Positions 22,969 to 34,791 of a DNA stretch of 64,000 nt are shown piece after piece (the first letter of the stretch is position 1; every line of letters begins with the position of its first letter). The stretch spans positions 1,550,001 to 1,614,000 of the forward strand of contig CADCXA010000025.1 of NCBI GenBank assembly GCA_902806565.1, written 5' to 3'. The stretch comes from Hypoxylon rubiginosum (taxonomy: Eukaryota; Ascomycota; Sordariomycetes; Xylariales; Hypoxylaceae). A program made the position numbers and the translations under genes. The notes under the pieces were generated by a model. That model worked only from the letters and a program-made list of their open reading frames with translations. It ran no database searches and had not been told where the DNA came from.

Positions 22969-24799
22969 GTTGGCAAGGGAAGAGGTGATATTACTCCAAC
23001 AAGCTGACTAGAAAAAGGACAGACAAAAAGGGACATCAAATAACCACCAAGACTAGAACTACCTATGTATCAACTATAAAGGGGAATGGATGTATGAAGC
23101 TGGATACGGAGGCGTCACGTGGGACCGTGAAGATCTCGCGTTCTTGGCGCGCGTGGACTCGGTTGATATGCGTGTAGGCAGCCAAGTGTTTTTTTTTTTT
23201 TTTTTTTTTCAAATGGGCTGATAGGATGACGGTGCAACGAACGAGCTCGATTGGGTTATGAGGCTAGTTTTGTCTTATGTCGACAGCCGCCGAAGACCAC
23301 CGGTGCCTATTAACTTTTAGGCAGACGTTAGTCATCGCTTGAACCGGCAGGTTTCCGGCTGAAGATGAAACGTATATTTGTTATGCTTTTTCCATATTCT
23401 CGTAATAGGAATATAGTAAACTAACCTAAAACCTGTATTCCTCTGTAGGGGGTCAGTGTTAGGTATATGGGTTGTTATATCGAATATGGTAACATAGATT
23501 TACAATACGTTGAAACAACACATTGAAAGTGCGATTTAAGTTTACTTTTCAACTCTTAGAACCTAAGGAGAAATCTGCGAGAGGACAGAACAAATGAGGG
23601 GAGCCGGAGTATGGTCATATTTTCTTTGCTGACACAAATGACAACTGCAACTTCTCTGCCGGGCAACCTTTTTGGAATAAGCAACCCTTTTTAGAATAAG
23701 GAGGTATGATCATCGCTACCTAGGTACGCTATCCATGTAGCTAACCGGCTGAAGCCTAAAAGGGTTACACAAGTGTCTTCATGTATCTGTCCTTATTGGT
23801 CGTATCTTATAGTCTTTAACTTATTACTTCCTTTCCGGTCAAGAAGGAACTCTGAGTGTCTCACAATCGCATTTATCTTCTTAACAAAGAGAAATTTATC
23901 TCTCTAACGCATATAAATTAGCACTAGAGTCTTGAGTCTGGGCAAAAGACTCAAGTTATCCACGACAATTCAACTATTTCCTCTTAATTTTGAGACAACA
24001 TCCGTATAACATAGTTATAGGTATTTATTCATGAGATCTAACTATTAGCGTAGAGATTTAAGGCCCTAGTAACACATCGACCAAGTGCCTCTAGTCATGT
24101 CAGTACTAACGATATTAACATACGATGCCTTACAGATATTAACATATAAAGATAAAAATATTAAGAGAGAGAGTCAGTTATCGTGAGCGATGTCGGTAGT
24201 GGGCTGGCCGGGTTGAGGCGATATGAGGCGATATCGCATGGACCTTCCACATCGCGTAACCGCTAAAGTAGCTTCACCTGGAGCCGGGACGCCGCTCTCT
24301 CGGTGAAGGACACGGACTGGCCGGAGCTCGTGGACTTGCGGGGCAGCCGTTGTACGATCGAAGGATAGTGCGAAGACTTTTGCTTGTAAGTAATAAGTTA
24401 GTCTATATCCAGTTCAGGTTACGTAAGTCGGGTTGCCCCGAATATCGCTGACGTAGCATCCCTAGATGGTCGCATTCTCCAATCAGGGCGTCTAGCTGAG
24501 GACCCCGCAAAAGCTTAGTGCTTGGCTTGGGCTTCGCTGGGTTCGCTGATTACCTTTGCCCCGCCACGAATTGATAAGCTCGACGAGCTTGTGTGCTGCT
24601 TTATTAGTCGACAGGTCCCTTTTTCTTTAGTCCCTCAAGTGTTTCCTTTCTTCTCTTTGCTAGAGTAGAAAAAATACCAATAGAAGGTTGAAATTCGTAG
24701 AATCCGGATTTGTTTTTCTTCATTTGCCCTACCTCGGGGTGATCTGCGTTTGGTGAGATTCGTGCCCGGACACCTTCACCGGGCATCGAGACAATAGAG
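22969..24799. other. Intergenic region upstream of GABA transaminase, AT-rich in part
   Basis: About 1.8 kb without a supported gene. It holds a 21-base T run (23189-23209), an AT-rich stretch of roughly 23380-24180, and a palindromic TACCTAGGTA near 23718-23727. The final 300 bases are probably promoter and leader of the GABA transaminase gene. Confidence 0.45.
23189..23209. repeat. Homopolymer T run (21 bases)
   Basis: Uninterrupted T tract read directly from the sequence. It could be a simple nucleosome-excluding tract or the A-tail scar of a retroelement insertion; no flanking element or target-site duplication is evident. Confidence 0.85.
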
Positions 24800-26398
24800 A
24801 TGGCCGCCCTTCGTCATGGAGCCGCTCTACGGCCTCTCTCGTCTGCCTCTAGACAAGTCCCTAGAGTTTCAACAGCAAGACTGCCATTCTCTCATACTTC
24901 AACAAGGCAATTCACTGCCTCTAGCTCGAGGATGGCATCGAGTTTCCTCCCTGGTGAGCCGGACAGCCCCATAGTTAAGACAGAGATTCCGGGACCGGCG
25001 TCCAAGGAGTACATTGCCAAGCTGGACAAAGTATTCGACACCCGAAGCTTGAACATGCTTGCCGACTACACCAAGAGCGTCGGTAACTATATCATCGACC
25101 CAGACGGCAATGCTCTGCTAGATGTGTAAGTCTCCAAGGCCGTTAGGGCTATTGTTCCCTTCTCGATCAAAGCTGACTTTCCCTTCTCAAGCTACGCCCA
25201 GATCGCCTCCATACCCGTTGGATACAACAACCCGGCTCTGAGGAAGGCCGCTGAGAGCCCCGAGATGGTCACCGCTCTGATCAACCGGCCCGCCCTGGGC
25301 AACTTCCCCTCCCACGACTGGGCGGAGATTCTCGAGACGGGTATCCTCAAGGTGGCGCCCAAAGGACTCAACCAAGTCTTCACGGGCATGGCGGGGTCTG
25401 ACGCGAACGAGACGGCCTTCAAAGCAGCCTTCATGTGGCGCCGGCAGCGGGATCGGGGCGGCCCCACCGTCGAGTTCACCGAGGAGGAGCTGTCGTCGTC
25501 GATGCTGAACCAGACGCCCGGCGCGTCGGACCTGTCGATCCTGTCGTTCAAGTCGGCCTTCCACGGGCGCCTATTCGGTACCTTGTCGACGACGCGGTCA
25601 AAGCCGATCCACAAGCTCGACATCCCGGCCTTCGACTGGCCGCACGCCACCTTCCCGCAGCTCAAGTACCCGCTCGAGGAGCACGTGAGGGAGAACGAGG
25701 TGGCTGAGGCCGAATCCCTCGCCGAGGTCGAGCACCTTATCGAGAACTACCACGTGCCGCCGGCCGCCGTCATCGTGGAGCCGGTGCAGTCGGAGGGCGG
25801 CGACAACCACGCGTCGCCGGAGTTCTTCCGCGAGCTGCGGGCCCTGACCAAGAAGCACGGCGTCCTGCTCATCGTCGACGAGGTGCAGACGGGCGTCGGC
25901 GCCACGGGAAAGTTCTGGGCCCACGACCACTGGGACCTGCCCGACCCCCCGGACATGGTGACCTTCAGCAAGAAGGCCCAGACGGCCGGCTACTACTACG
26001 GCGACCCGAGCCTGCGGCCCAACAAGCCGTACCGCCAGTTCAACACGTGGATGGGCGACCCGGCGCGCGCGCTGCTCTTCCGCGCCATCATCGACGAGGT
26101 CCAGCGCCACGACCTCGTCGCCAACACGGCCCGCGTCGGCGACTACCTCTACGCGAAGCTCCAAGGGCTCGCCAAGAAATACCCCGGCCAGTTCGAGAAC
26201 CTGCGCGGAAAGGGGCAAGGGACCTTCATCGCCTTCGACAACCCCGCGCGCGACGCCTTCCTCAAGAAGGCCAAGGCGTTCGGCGTCAACATCGGCGGCA
26301 GCGGCGAGAGCGCCGTACGCCTCCGGCCCATGCTCATCTTCGAGAAGCACCACGCCGACATCCTGCTCGCCGCCCTCGAGAAGGTCGTTACGAGCTAA
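24800..26398 (+). CDS. 4-aminobutyrate aminotransferase (GABA transaminase), mitochondrial
   Basis: Two exons, 24800-25125 and 25192-26398, encode 510 residues. The enzyme is a PLP-dependent class-III aminotransferase that moves the amino group of GABA to 2-oxoglutarate, feeding succinate semialdehyde into the TCA cycle (GABA shunt; yeast Uga1 family). Residues 1-40 are rich in Arg, Ser and Ala with no acids, typical of a mitochondrial presequence. A second in-frame ATG (residue 45, position 24932) precedes the conserved body. Visible motifs are VGYNNPAL, FTGMAGSDANE, the cofactor-site DEVQTGVGATG, and the PLP-lysine region MVTFSKKAQTAGYYY (K369 or K370). The C-terminal domain is complete (LRPMLIFEKHHADILLAALE). 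The 66-bp intron has donor GTAAGT. Exon 2 is strongly GC-biased at third positions. It converges on SET2. Confidence 0.94.
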
Positions 26399-27804
26399 GG
26401 AGAGAGAGAGGTATAGGAAATACCTAATGACGAGGCCGGGGAAGTTAGAAGGGAGAGACGAGGGGAGAAGGGGAGAGAGGGAGGAGGGAAAGATATGAGA
26501 AGAAGAAATGATGAGGCAGGTAAATTAATTTGGAACACGGAAATGGTACGACTTGAAATGAAACCCGAACAAGAAAAAAACAAAACACACGCAACAAAGT
26601 GAGGGGAATGTGTGATTATCTCATCCGTCTTGCGACAGGCGGTGGGATATACAAATATCCATATTATCCATCGGCATCATTTAATTGCCCGAGGCTCAAA
26701 AAAGGGGGATATATTTTGGTGGAGAGGCTCGAATTGAAATCGTCGTTTTTTTCAACGAAGAATAAAATAACAACAAACTTCTAGAATGGAATTTACTTAG
26801 TATGATAGTTTGCTTATCAGAATAGTAATCGTTAGCATGCAGTGTCATATGAGTCGCGTTAATTGGTCTCTACAATTGGGTATAAAAAATTGGAAACTGG
26901 AAATACTTGCTCGAAAAAGATGGGTGTATCTTGTTCTCTCTTCTTTTTCTTCTGAAATAAAGAAAAAAAAACCTTGCATATTACACTTGGAATAAAGCTT
27001 CTTGTACAGAAGCCTGTTTCTCGTATTGACTGGATGATGATCGCAGGTGGTATATACTAGACACAAAAGCTGGCCCCCTTATTATTGCACAAATCCAGCT
27101 GGAGCGTCGTGTCATGTCGTGTCACCTCTCCCCCCCCCTCTCAGGGCACGTATCGCTGACACCATTAATCGTTGCTTTGTAGTAGGCTGCAGAAATCCAC
27201 GTATTATTAGTGCCGTGCCCTCTCCGTCGCCACCTCATCTGTAGAGCACCCATTACATCGTCAACAGCAATGCGTCGTGGAACGGACCAAAATGTCACGT
27301 CCTTGCCCTCTCCAGAGATGTAATCCCTCCTATTAACTAGGGGCTTCATGCCACCTCTCTCTCTCTCTCTCTCTCTCTCGAAAACACCCTTCGTATGGAC
27401 CGGTATGACGGGTAGGCTGATGCAAGACTCTCCTTTACCAAAACGCCGTCGAATGAAACCTGAAGCCCTAAACCGGCCGTATCCCCTTTTAACCGGGAAA
27501 ATGCACCTCTGAGTAGCGTGGAAAAAAGAAACGAAAAAAAAAAAAAACCGGTACGCCCCGTGAGAAGTAGACTGGGGACTGGTACAAGGAACGCGGTATA
27601 ATGAACATGAAGAGTTGTGAAGATAATGACTCGATGATGGATGATGAAAAGGTCGCGGGGGGCCATCGTAGAGGTTGGCGGGGTGAACTTTGCCTCTTAG
27701 AAAAGGTGATCTTGTGCGATGGCCTATATATGGGATAAAAAAATGGATTTCGAGTCTTGGTAGCTCGATGACCACAAGCACCTAGATACATCTTAGGTGC
27801 CTAT
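26399..27804. other. Convergent 3' region between GABA transaminase and SET2
   Basis: About 1.4 kb without a supported gene. It has GA-rich simple sequence at 26400-26500, a CT dinucleotide run at 27354-27379, and an A run at 27535-27547. Long ORFs on the minus strand here owe their length to simple sequence. Confidence 0.45.
27354..27379. repeat. CT dinucleotide microsatellite
   Basis: About 13 CT units read directly. It lies in the convergent 3' region. Confidence 0.85.
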
Positions 27805-30755
27805 TTAGTGGCTCATAACTTCATGCTGGGCGTTGTTATGCTGAAGTACACTGGTGTCTTCCTTAGTCGGATCCGATCCACCGCCCGTATTCTCGTGCGT
27901 ATGTGGAAGCGCTTCAGGATCGATATGGGTACTTCCGTTCACCATCTTGTCCTGTTGCTCTTTCTCGAAAGCGAGCATGTTATACTCGTTCTCTCGTTCA
28001 AGCGCTGCTTCCTCCTCTCGCAATTTCTGGCGCTCTGCTTCAGCAGCAACAAGTTGCGCCTCTTCCTGCTCCCCAAGTATCTGGACTTGGTCGGCGACTG
28101 TGTCCAATGGAGCTTCACCATCGAGCGGCGGCGGCGGCGGAGGTGGAGGGCTAGGGATATCAACTTCGTCCTCTTTGAGCCGCTTCATCAGGGGTGCCTC
28201 GGAAGGTGTCAAACTGGGAGACTCTAGCACGTCATCCTCACGCTTCCGCTTGCGATCAAGGCTGTTAGGCGTCAAGCTAACGTCCTCGTCATCCGTCATT
28301 ACAACATCCCCATCGCCCTTCATAGTTGGCGTCTCGATAGTTGGCGTCTCAATGGGTTGAGAAATAGGAGTTGCCCTCGACACGTCGTGCCCGTGCCCGT
28401 TCTTAGCCCGCCTAGCTTTCTTCTTCTCCTCGTACTCCTCGTACTTTTCAACCGCACGATCAAAATAGTTCTTAACATATATTTTGATCTTCTTTTCCTG
28501 CTTCTCAGTAATAGTGGTCGGGTCAGGAACACGGTTGTTTTTGTAGTCGGATGATACAAGCTTCTTGTTGACCTCCTTGGCAAACTTCTTGATATCATCT
28601 CTCGGGAGCTTTTCGAGAAACTTGTTCATAACATATTTCACATGCGGGAAGAGCTAGGGTGAAGTTAGTATCCTAGAATACAATGTGGCAGATCGTATCC
28701 AACATACCGTGTTCTCATAAATCTTCTTCTGTTTCTCAATGGGAAGAGAACGCCAGGCATCCTTCTTTGGCTCGTGGGTAGGTGTGCTAGCTTGGGGCGT
28801 TTGCGATGCCGACCTTCTGGAGACGCTTTCTGGCTTCGTGAGGGCTTCGGATATTATATCCTGGAGCCTTTTCTGTTCCTGGGCTGCCCTGGACGGCCCT
28901 TTCGGCTGCGGGGGAGTCGGCTCGGGGGGCGTAGTTGGCTTTGTCCAGGTCGTGTTACCATCTCGACTGTAGTAATATAAATTCCCACTATCGTCGGTAG
29001 CAGAGAACCAGCCAGGAGGTAGATTCTGAGGGGGGGGACGTCGATGTCGCTGGCTGGTGAAATAGTGATGGCTTCGCTGAGGAACATTGCTCCGTGGTCC
29101 CTTCGGGGTATTGTCTGGGAGCTGCTTGGCTGGATTATCTTCCGACCGGTTGCCGCGGCGATCCTCAAAAGAGTTGACGAACTGCGCCGACTGACCGTTC
29201 GCATCCCACTTCTTTCGAGGAATTCGATAAGCAATCTCTAGCTTATTCCATGTTTCTACCAGCCGTGTAGCTTCCGCTGCCACATCTTCATGCTCGGACT
29301 TGGTCAGAGACTCTACCGTCGATTCGATATTGGAATCGGAGATTTTGTTCTTGGTCAAGCGGGGGAGCTTGTAAAGGATGTCGAGGATCTGAAGAACCAC
29401 ATTGTTGTCGTCCAGAAACGTGTTCAGTGCCGTCTTAAGGATCTGATACCCGTGCATCTGCACAACCCTATTGCGCACCCGGTCATCCTCGCAACGCTGA
29501 ATGCGTTCCAGCAATTTGACAGCGATCCATTTCTCCTTGCACTGCATGAGCGTGGCCATCACCTTGGTCACGTCCTCCTCACTTAGGCCACGAGCTTGCA
29601 CGCTATTAACGTACTCCTCGTCGTCCTCCGTAATCTTCTTCTTGCGGGGCTTCTTCGCGACGGCGGTATCCCAGCCATCGCTGTCATCAATGCCAAGAGC
29701 CGCGATGGTTGCATCGGGTAGTTTTGTCGCCCGTTCCGTCTGGGTTTTGCCTCCGATGAATCCAAGACAGTTTGGTTCCCCGCAGTAGCAGGGTTGGGGA
29801 TCAGCTCCGTATCGGTCAACGTTGTAATTGAAGACCAATTCTTCGCCCGGCTGTATCTTCCTCTGTGCGAAGATGCCCATTCGCAGCTTGCTTCCGACGA
29901 CCCATTTGTCAACGTAACAGTTCGGGTTACACGAATGGTTGCAAAAGCGACCAAGATTGCCTTTCTTGGTTGCATCTACAAATTCATTCTTGGTCAGTGA
30001 CATAAAGTAGAAATGGCGAATGCCCTCCTTGTCGTATTGGATCATGCGTCTCCGAAACGTAGGCTCGTTAATGACTTCGCCGATGTACTCGAAAATGAAG
30101 TCGTGGGCGTCGAGGCCTGTGTTGGCGCGGAGACCGAACCCCTTCTTATCGGTCTTGATTACCGAAACATCAGCATATTGCTTGCGCTGGAATCGCATAT
30201 TCTGGCAGCCACTGCCGCAGTTGCAATCGCCGTCAACACACTCCATCTTGGTTGCTCGATTGATGCAGTCAGAATCATCGCCGCAGGCATGGTTTATGCC
30301 ATCCCCTAATTCGTGCTCATTAGCGCTCCGTAGTCCTTACCGATCAACAAAAGCATTAGATACTTACGCCATTCCTCGTTACAGTCGCAGTCCAGCGCAT
30401 CGTGATCTGTCGAGCCAAGCGATTTGGAACCATACAGACAGTCTGGGATTCGTTGGAAGTGGTCGCAAGCCTGAGGTGTGACATCGGGTAGATGGTCGTA
30501 GATTTGACCATGTTGAGCGGCCATCTTGTGAGATGGTTTTCGAGTAAGCTTTGGCGGGCGACCGTCCGGAGTAGATGCACTATCGCTACGGGCTTTTTGA
30601 TCGTCGGGTGACAGGCTTCGTGATTGAGAATCCTTGCTAATGTTTGGGGTTGAAGCGGCGCTGTCATTCTTCTTGATGGTGTTTTGCTGCGGCGACAGCG
30701 TGGTGTCGACAGCAAGACTCTCTAAGCCATCCTGAATACGCTCCTCGTCCTCCAT
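27805..30755 (-). CDS. set2: Histone H3 lysine-36 methyltransferase SET2
   Basis: Three exons: 30368-30755, 28708-30305, 27805-28653; 944 residues from the ATG at 30755. An in-frame ATG at 30827 is possible but the sequence from MEDEE looks better. SET2 rides on elongating RNA polymerase II and methylates H3K36, restraining cryptic transcription. Domains: AWS zinc cluster about 122-165 (Cys-rich, [13 protein letters not shown]), SET about 166-290 with [12 protein letters not shown] (248-259) and the NYNVDRYG end, post-SET C302-C304-C309, a charged helical middle, a WW domain 557-586 ([19 protein letters not shown]), and the SRI domain that binds the phosphorylated polymerase tail about 635-745. 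The C-terminal 200 residues are acidic/disordered with a poly-proline run. Introns of 62 and 54 bp lie inside AWS and SRI; both joins restore conserved motifs. Confidence 0.95.
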
Positions 30756-31274
30756 TTTGGCAGCAAGGCCAACAAGTTCCTGCTTTGTATCGTCGCGATG
30801 GATGTGGGAAGGAAAAAGCCAAGGCAAGGTCGATGCGAGATGGGATTGGCGAATCTGAGTCGCGTTGAGAAGAAGGGTGTCGGATTTGCTAGGTTATTGG
30901 GGGGATCCGTAGCAAGCGACTGCAAACCTCTTGTTCGCAAACATGAGAGGGAAAAAAGGTCAAGCGGCGAAAGGAAGAAGGGTTGGATTGGAAGCGGGAG
31001 ATGAGAGCGGATCTGGGTGGAAAGGTAGCAAGTAAGGAAAAGGTAGAAAAGGACGTTGCTATCTCGTGTACGGTGCCTGCGACATTGCCAGTCGCTAGCT
31101 TGCCAATTACTCTCCTACTAAAAGGTCGCCGATCTGCGCCGCACGTGTAGAAGCCACCAAGTCCTTCTACGAAGGCGGCGGTAATTGTGGTTGTGGAAGT
31201 AAAAAATATCGTGACGGCGCTGTCATCGCCGAAAAAGAGAGGTGCAGGTTGCGGTCCTCCTAAAAAAAGAGATA

Positions 31275-31298
31275 GGTTGTATGGTTGTATGGTTGTAT
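31275..31298. repeat. Tandem GGTTGTAT, three copies
   Basis: Three adjacent 8-base units seen directly, upstream of SET2. Confidence 0.8.
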
Positions 31299-31332
31299 GT
31301 TGTACTGCCTAGCAGCCTACTAGTAGAGTTTG

Positions 31333-31387
31333 TAGCCCAGCAGTAGCCCAGCAGTAGCCCAGTAGTTGCCCAGCAGTTGCCCAGTAG
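31333..31387. repeat. Five tandem 11-base units (T-A/T-GCCCAG-C/T-AG)
   Basis: Five perfectly spaced 11-base units with two variable positions: TAGCCCAGCAG twice, TAGCCCAGTAG, TTGCCCAGCAG, TTGCCCAGTAG. Seen directly. It is a minisatellite in the SET2 upstream region. Confidence 0.85.
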
Positions 31388-34114
31388 TGAGTCGCCTTAG
31401 GTACACCGACGTGCGCTGTGCTGGTACTGTAACTTGTACCCATGGATGTGAAGGGGGAAGATGCCCAGGTGTGGCGCGACTTCCTTTTGTAAATTCGGAG
31501 TAGACTTGAATTATCCGAGCCTGTTTAGTGGAAACCCCATACCCCCCGACCCCCCGTACCTCCCTAACAAGACCTGAGCAGGGTACTGTGGCCACTAACC
31601 TGCCCCACTGTTGCGCTAACTTCCAGAAGTACTACTAAAAGTTTTAGGTGTATCTCTCATTCCATTCTCTCTCGTCACCTTCATGGAAATTGAACAAGTT
31701 AGCATATACAATACAAATGCTAATACAATACTATTTCATCTTTAGGTACTTACATACTACCTAACACTAACACTTAACAAGAACATAATATGCTTGTGCT
31801 TGTGCTTTTCACATATATACCAAGGTGCCCAAGACATACATACCTTAGGTAAGTTACCCAGTCCAGGTTCATTCTCGATCTGATACCAGTATCTGCTGAG
31901 AGCCACCTAGGTAGGTAGCTGGACATTGAAGGTGTTCACATCTCGAGACCGCCAATATTTCCAACCCAGTCACTGGAAGCATTGAGGAAATCTTCCCTTT
32001 GTCGCTCCCCTGACTAACCTATTCTTTGCCACACTTATCACTATTCGTCTTTGTCTTAGATACCCGGTGTATGTTCAGAATTGGCAGCGATTAACACGAG
32101 TGATACCCGAAGTGCCTTAGCCACCAGAAGACTATCAGCACATCGAAACTGTGCTGGTCGAGAAAGCATGGTGTGTGAAATAAACCACCAAAATATGCTA
32201 GCACATCGTGCAGTCCGAACTATTCACACTCGAACCTGCAAGGATGTGACCAATCGATGGCCCGAATGCCGGTGTGGAAATGTGGTACCAAGCACCATTT
32301 TCCCGGACCTATACCCCCATGAATCCCGAAACCATCGAGGGGTGATGGGACCTTCATTGGTCTTGACGGACATAAATGACGTGCAACGTATATATATCGT
32401 GAACCGGTCAGGGAGTATGGGAACAGGAAACATCGCTGACCTTGTCTATGGCTGTTGTCGTGTCAAGATCAACGCCGGGGATCTTTTTGCCATGCGAGCA
32501 ATACCTAAGTGGGTGGGTCCCTATGAGAAACTGCCAACTCATTATGCATATATCAAAGCCTGAAGTTGAGGTAGGGAAAAGGCGGTATGGGTGTGTTAAG
32601 AGACGTGTACGCATATATATAAGAGGGTTGATGTCCGAAGCTACGCAAGGTCAATTTGTAGAATGTTGCAGTTCCGCAAAGCAATTGATGCATTCCGATT
32701 CCTTAAAAGAAAAAGGAGAAAAAAATATCACATAAACAGAGAGATCTCAAAAGACCGCTTTTATAATCCAGGATGGACCAACCAACTCCTTGCGGCTCTC
32801 AGGATCAGCTATATGTGACGAACTCTTGATCTGTGCTTATCGCTAAGGGCTTATGGATGTTCTGAAAGCCTTCAGGAGCGCTGCGATTGGCGAGATGGAA
32901 GCAACTCGCGGCCAGTAAAGCGGCCCTCGAAGAGAACCGCTTCCTCCCGAACATGGACTTCGACGGGGCTGGACGGGCTACGAGGCCAGCGGAGAACGAT
33001 GGGAGACGGCCAATGAGATTCCAATCCTCCCTTTTAGACAATATCTTGTTGCACGGGAGCTAATGGGAATCCAGTTCTGTGCTTATGGTATTTTGGTTGT
33101 CTTTTCGATCGCATTGGATTTGCTCGCCGTCAATCCCGCTGGGCCTCTTCGCATTTTGTACCTTGGCGGTGTAGGACAGACACACTGCTGGCCGAAAAAG
33201 ACTTGGAGATGGTGGTGGTGTGGAAATTGGCCTCTAGAAAGACGGGCGAGGTTCAGATGTTTCTCAATTCTTACCAGCCCAATGCAAGAGAGCCTAGTCA
33301 GGCGACCCGATTTGTCTAAGTGGCCAGCGGGATTGGCTTACGGCCAGCGATTTGGATGTATTGCGCATCTGCAAGAGGGAGAGAGCTGCATATGGCCAGT
33401 CCACTCAGCTGCCGTGCCGAAATCGTGATGGTTGCAACGGCCATGCACGATGCTCCCTAATGGCATTGTATTTTCAGCATATGACCTGCTGGCTAGTAGC
33501 GGCAGCGCTGCACCAAACATGCAACATGCGCGTCTCGCAAGCTCACATAGCAGCAGAAGCTTGTGTGCTGCTTGTGCTGCTTGTTGCTGCTTGTGCTCTT
33601 GCATGGGCTAAGGTGAGCCAGAAAAGCCTCCGAACCCAGATCCGGGGTTGGGGAAGGCCAGCTCTAGAGCCAGCAATTCTACCGATCACTTGTCTATCTC
33701 GATCTAGCGCCGCGGTTCACGACTCATGCGACTCATGCAGACGCAAGACGCAGACCAAGACGCAGACGGGACGGGATTTATCTGGAAGGATATTGGATAA
33801 CCACTACCACTTATCAAGACGAGAAGAGAGAAGGGTAGTGAGAGATATCGGAATCGGCGCTTCTTTATAAAACTGACTGTTTTTTTATTTCGGGTTATTA
33901 AGTTGAGGAAGCTCGCTTGCTGGCGTTGCAAGCCTGGGTTCTTCTTTGGGAAAAGAGCAAAGGGCAAAGAACTTGGGGGGTTAAGGTCACTCACTGGTCA
34001 CTGCACTTGGTCAGTTCCCCGGCCATCTTAACAATTTTCTTATTATTGTTCCCAGACCCAGCAGATACCCAGCAGCCCCAGACGGTACGGTACAATACGG
34101 AGTACCCTCCCAGG

Positions 34115-34185
34115 GAAAAGCCCCCCAGGAAGCACCCAGGTAGCCCGGGAAACATCCAGGAAGCACCCAGGAAGCCCTGGTAGCC
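34115..34185. repeat. Imperfect CCCAGGAAGCAC/CCAGGTAGCC repeats
   Basis: Four to five imperfect units built on CCAGGAAGC/CCAGGTAGC. The CCCAG core echoes the 11-base repeat at 31333-31387, about 2.8 kb away in the same intergenic region. Confidence 0.65.
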
Positions 34186-34649
34186 AGAAAAAAACACCAC
34201 CTTTGTTCCACCGCGCTACCCTTGTAGACGCAACGCAACGCAACCTAGGGTGATCGCCCGTGCGCACTGGCTGACTGGCACATTGTCAACGACCACGGCT
34301 CAGACTCCCTCGTTTGTACAACTTGGCCTGCTACTTGCCCCCCCGGACTGAGACACGCTCGCTTGCTCTACTCCTCGGTTCACCTCTTTGCCCCAAGACG
34401 CGCGCTTGGTTGTACATTTTTTGCGCGCGTCTCTTTTACCCTCTTGCGAGACTTCTACACCCTCCCTTACCATTTTGGCATCCCCCGGCGCGGTACACTA
34501 CCCTGCCTGCTATCTGAAAGTCTACCTAGTCCTTCACTGCCACCTGATGGCCTAGAACTTCGGGCAACGACAGGCGTCTGTTGCGATTTGCGATTTACGA
34601 TCTCACTCCACGTCGTCTCTCAGCCGTCTGCCTTGCGACCAGTTGCCTC

Positions 34650-34780
34650 TCTCCCTCTCTCCCAAGTCTTGTCCTTCGTCTTCCATTATTTTTGCTTTCA
34701 AATGACTTACTCGCAGCTCTGCTGGCATACCCCTTGTCTTCCTTTCCCCTCCCCTCCTCACCTTTGCCGCCGTCAGACTT
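34650..34780 (+). promoter_or_regulatory. Pyrimidine-rich leader before the AT-hook gene
   Basis: Runs of CTCTCCCTCTCTCCC (34650-34665) and CCCCTCCCCTCCTC (34746-34759) precede the ATG at 34792. CT-rich tracts just upstream of the start are common near transcription start sites of well-expressed filamentous-fungal genes. The function here is inferred. Confidence 0.4.
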
Positions 34781-34791
34781 AGTCACTCGCC

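Larger units (their letters stand above)
30756..34791. other. Long divergent intergenic region between SET2 and the AT-hook gene
   Basis: About 4 kb with no convincing gene. It contains several short tandem repeats (31275-31298, 31333-31387, 33560-33600, 34115-34185) and palindromic TACCTAGGTA elements (31902-31920). The longest ORF (32081-32563, 160 codons) has no in-frame ATG at its beginning and no known motif. The last 450 bases are pyrimidine-rich and probably belong to the leader of the AT-hook gene. Confidence 0.45.

Noticed and set aside
25598..26353. Long antisense ORF opposite GABA transaminase
   Set aside because: A by-product of the GC-rich third positions in the real exon.
27122..27791. 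Overlapping minus-strand ORFs up to 219 codons beyond the GABA transaminase 3' end
   Set aside because: Length comes from CT/GA and A-run simple sequence; translations are low-complexity (ERERERER) without family signal.
32081..32563. 160-codon + strand ORF in the SET2/AT-hook intergenic region
   Set aside because: Begins with TTG rather than ATG, the first in-frame ATG is at 32168, and there is no recognisable motif or splice partner.
34363..34782. 139-codon ORF just before the AT-hook gene
   Set aside because: Pyrimidine-rich leader that stays open because of composition; no domain.
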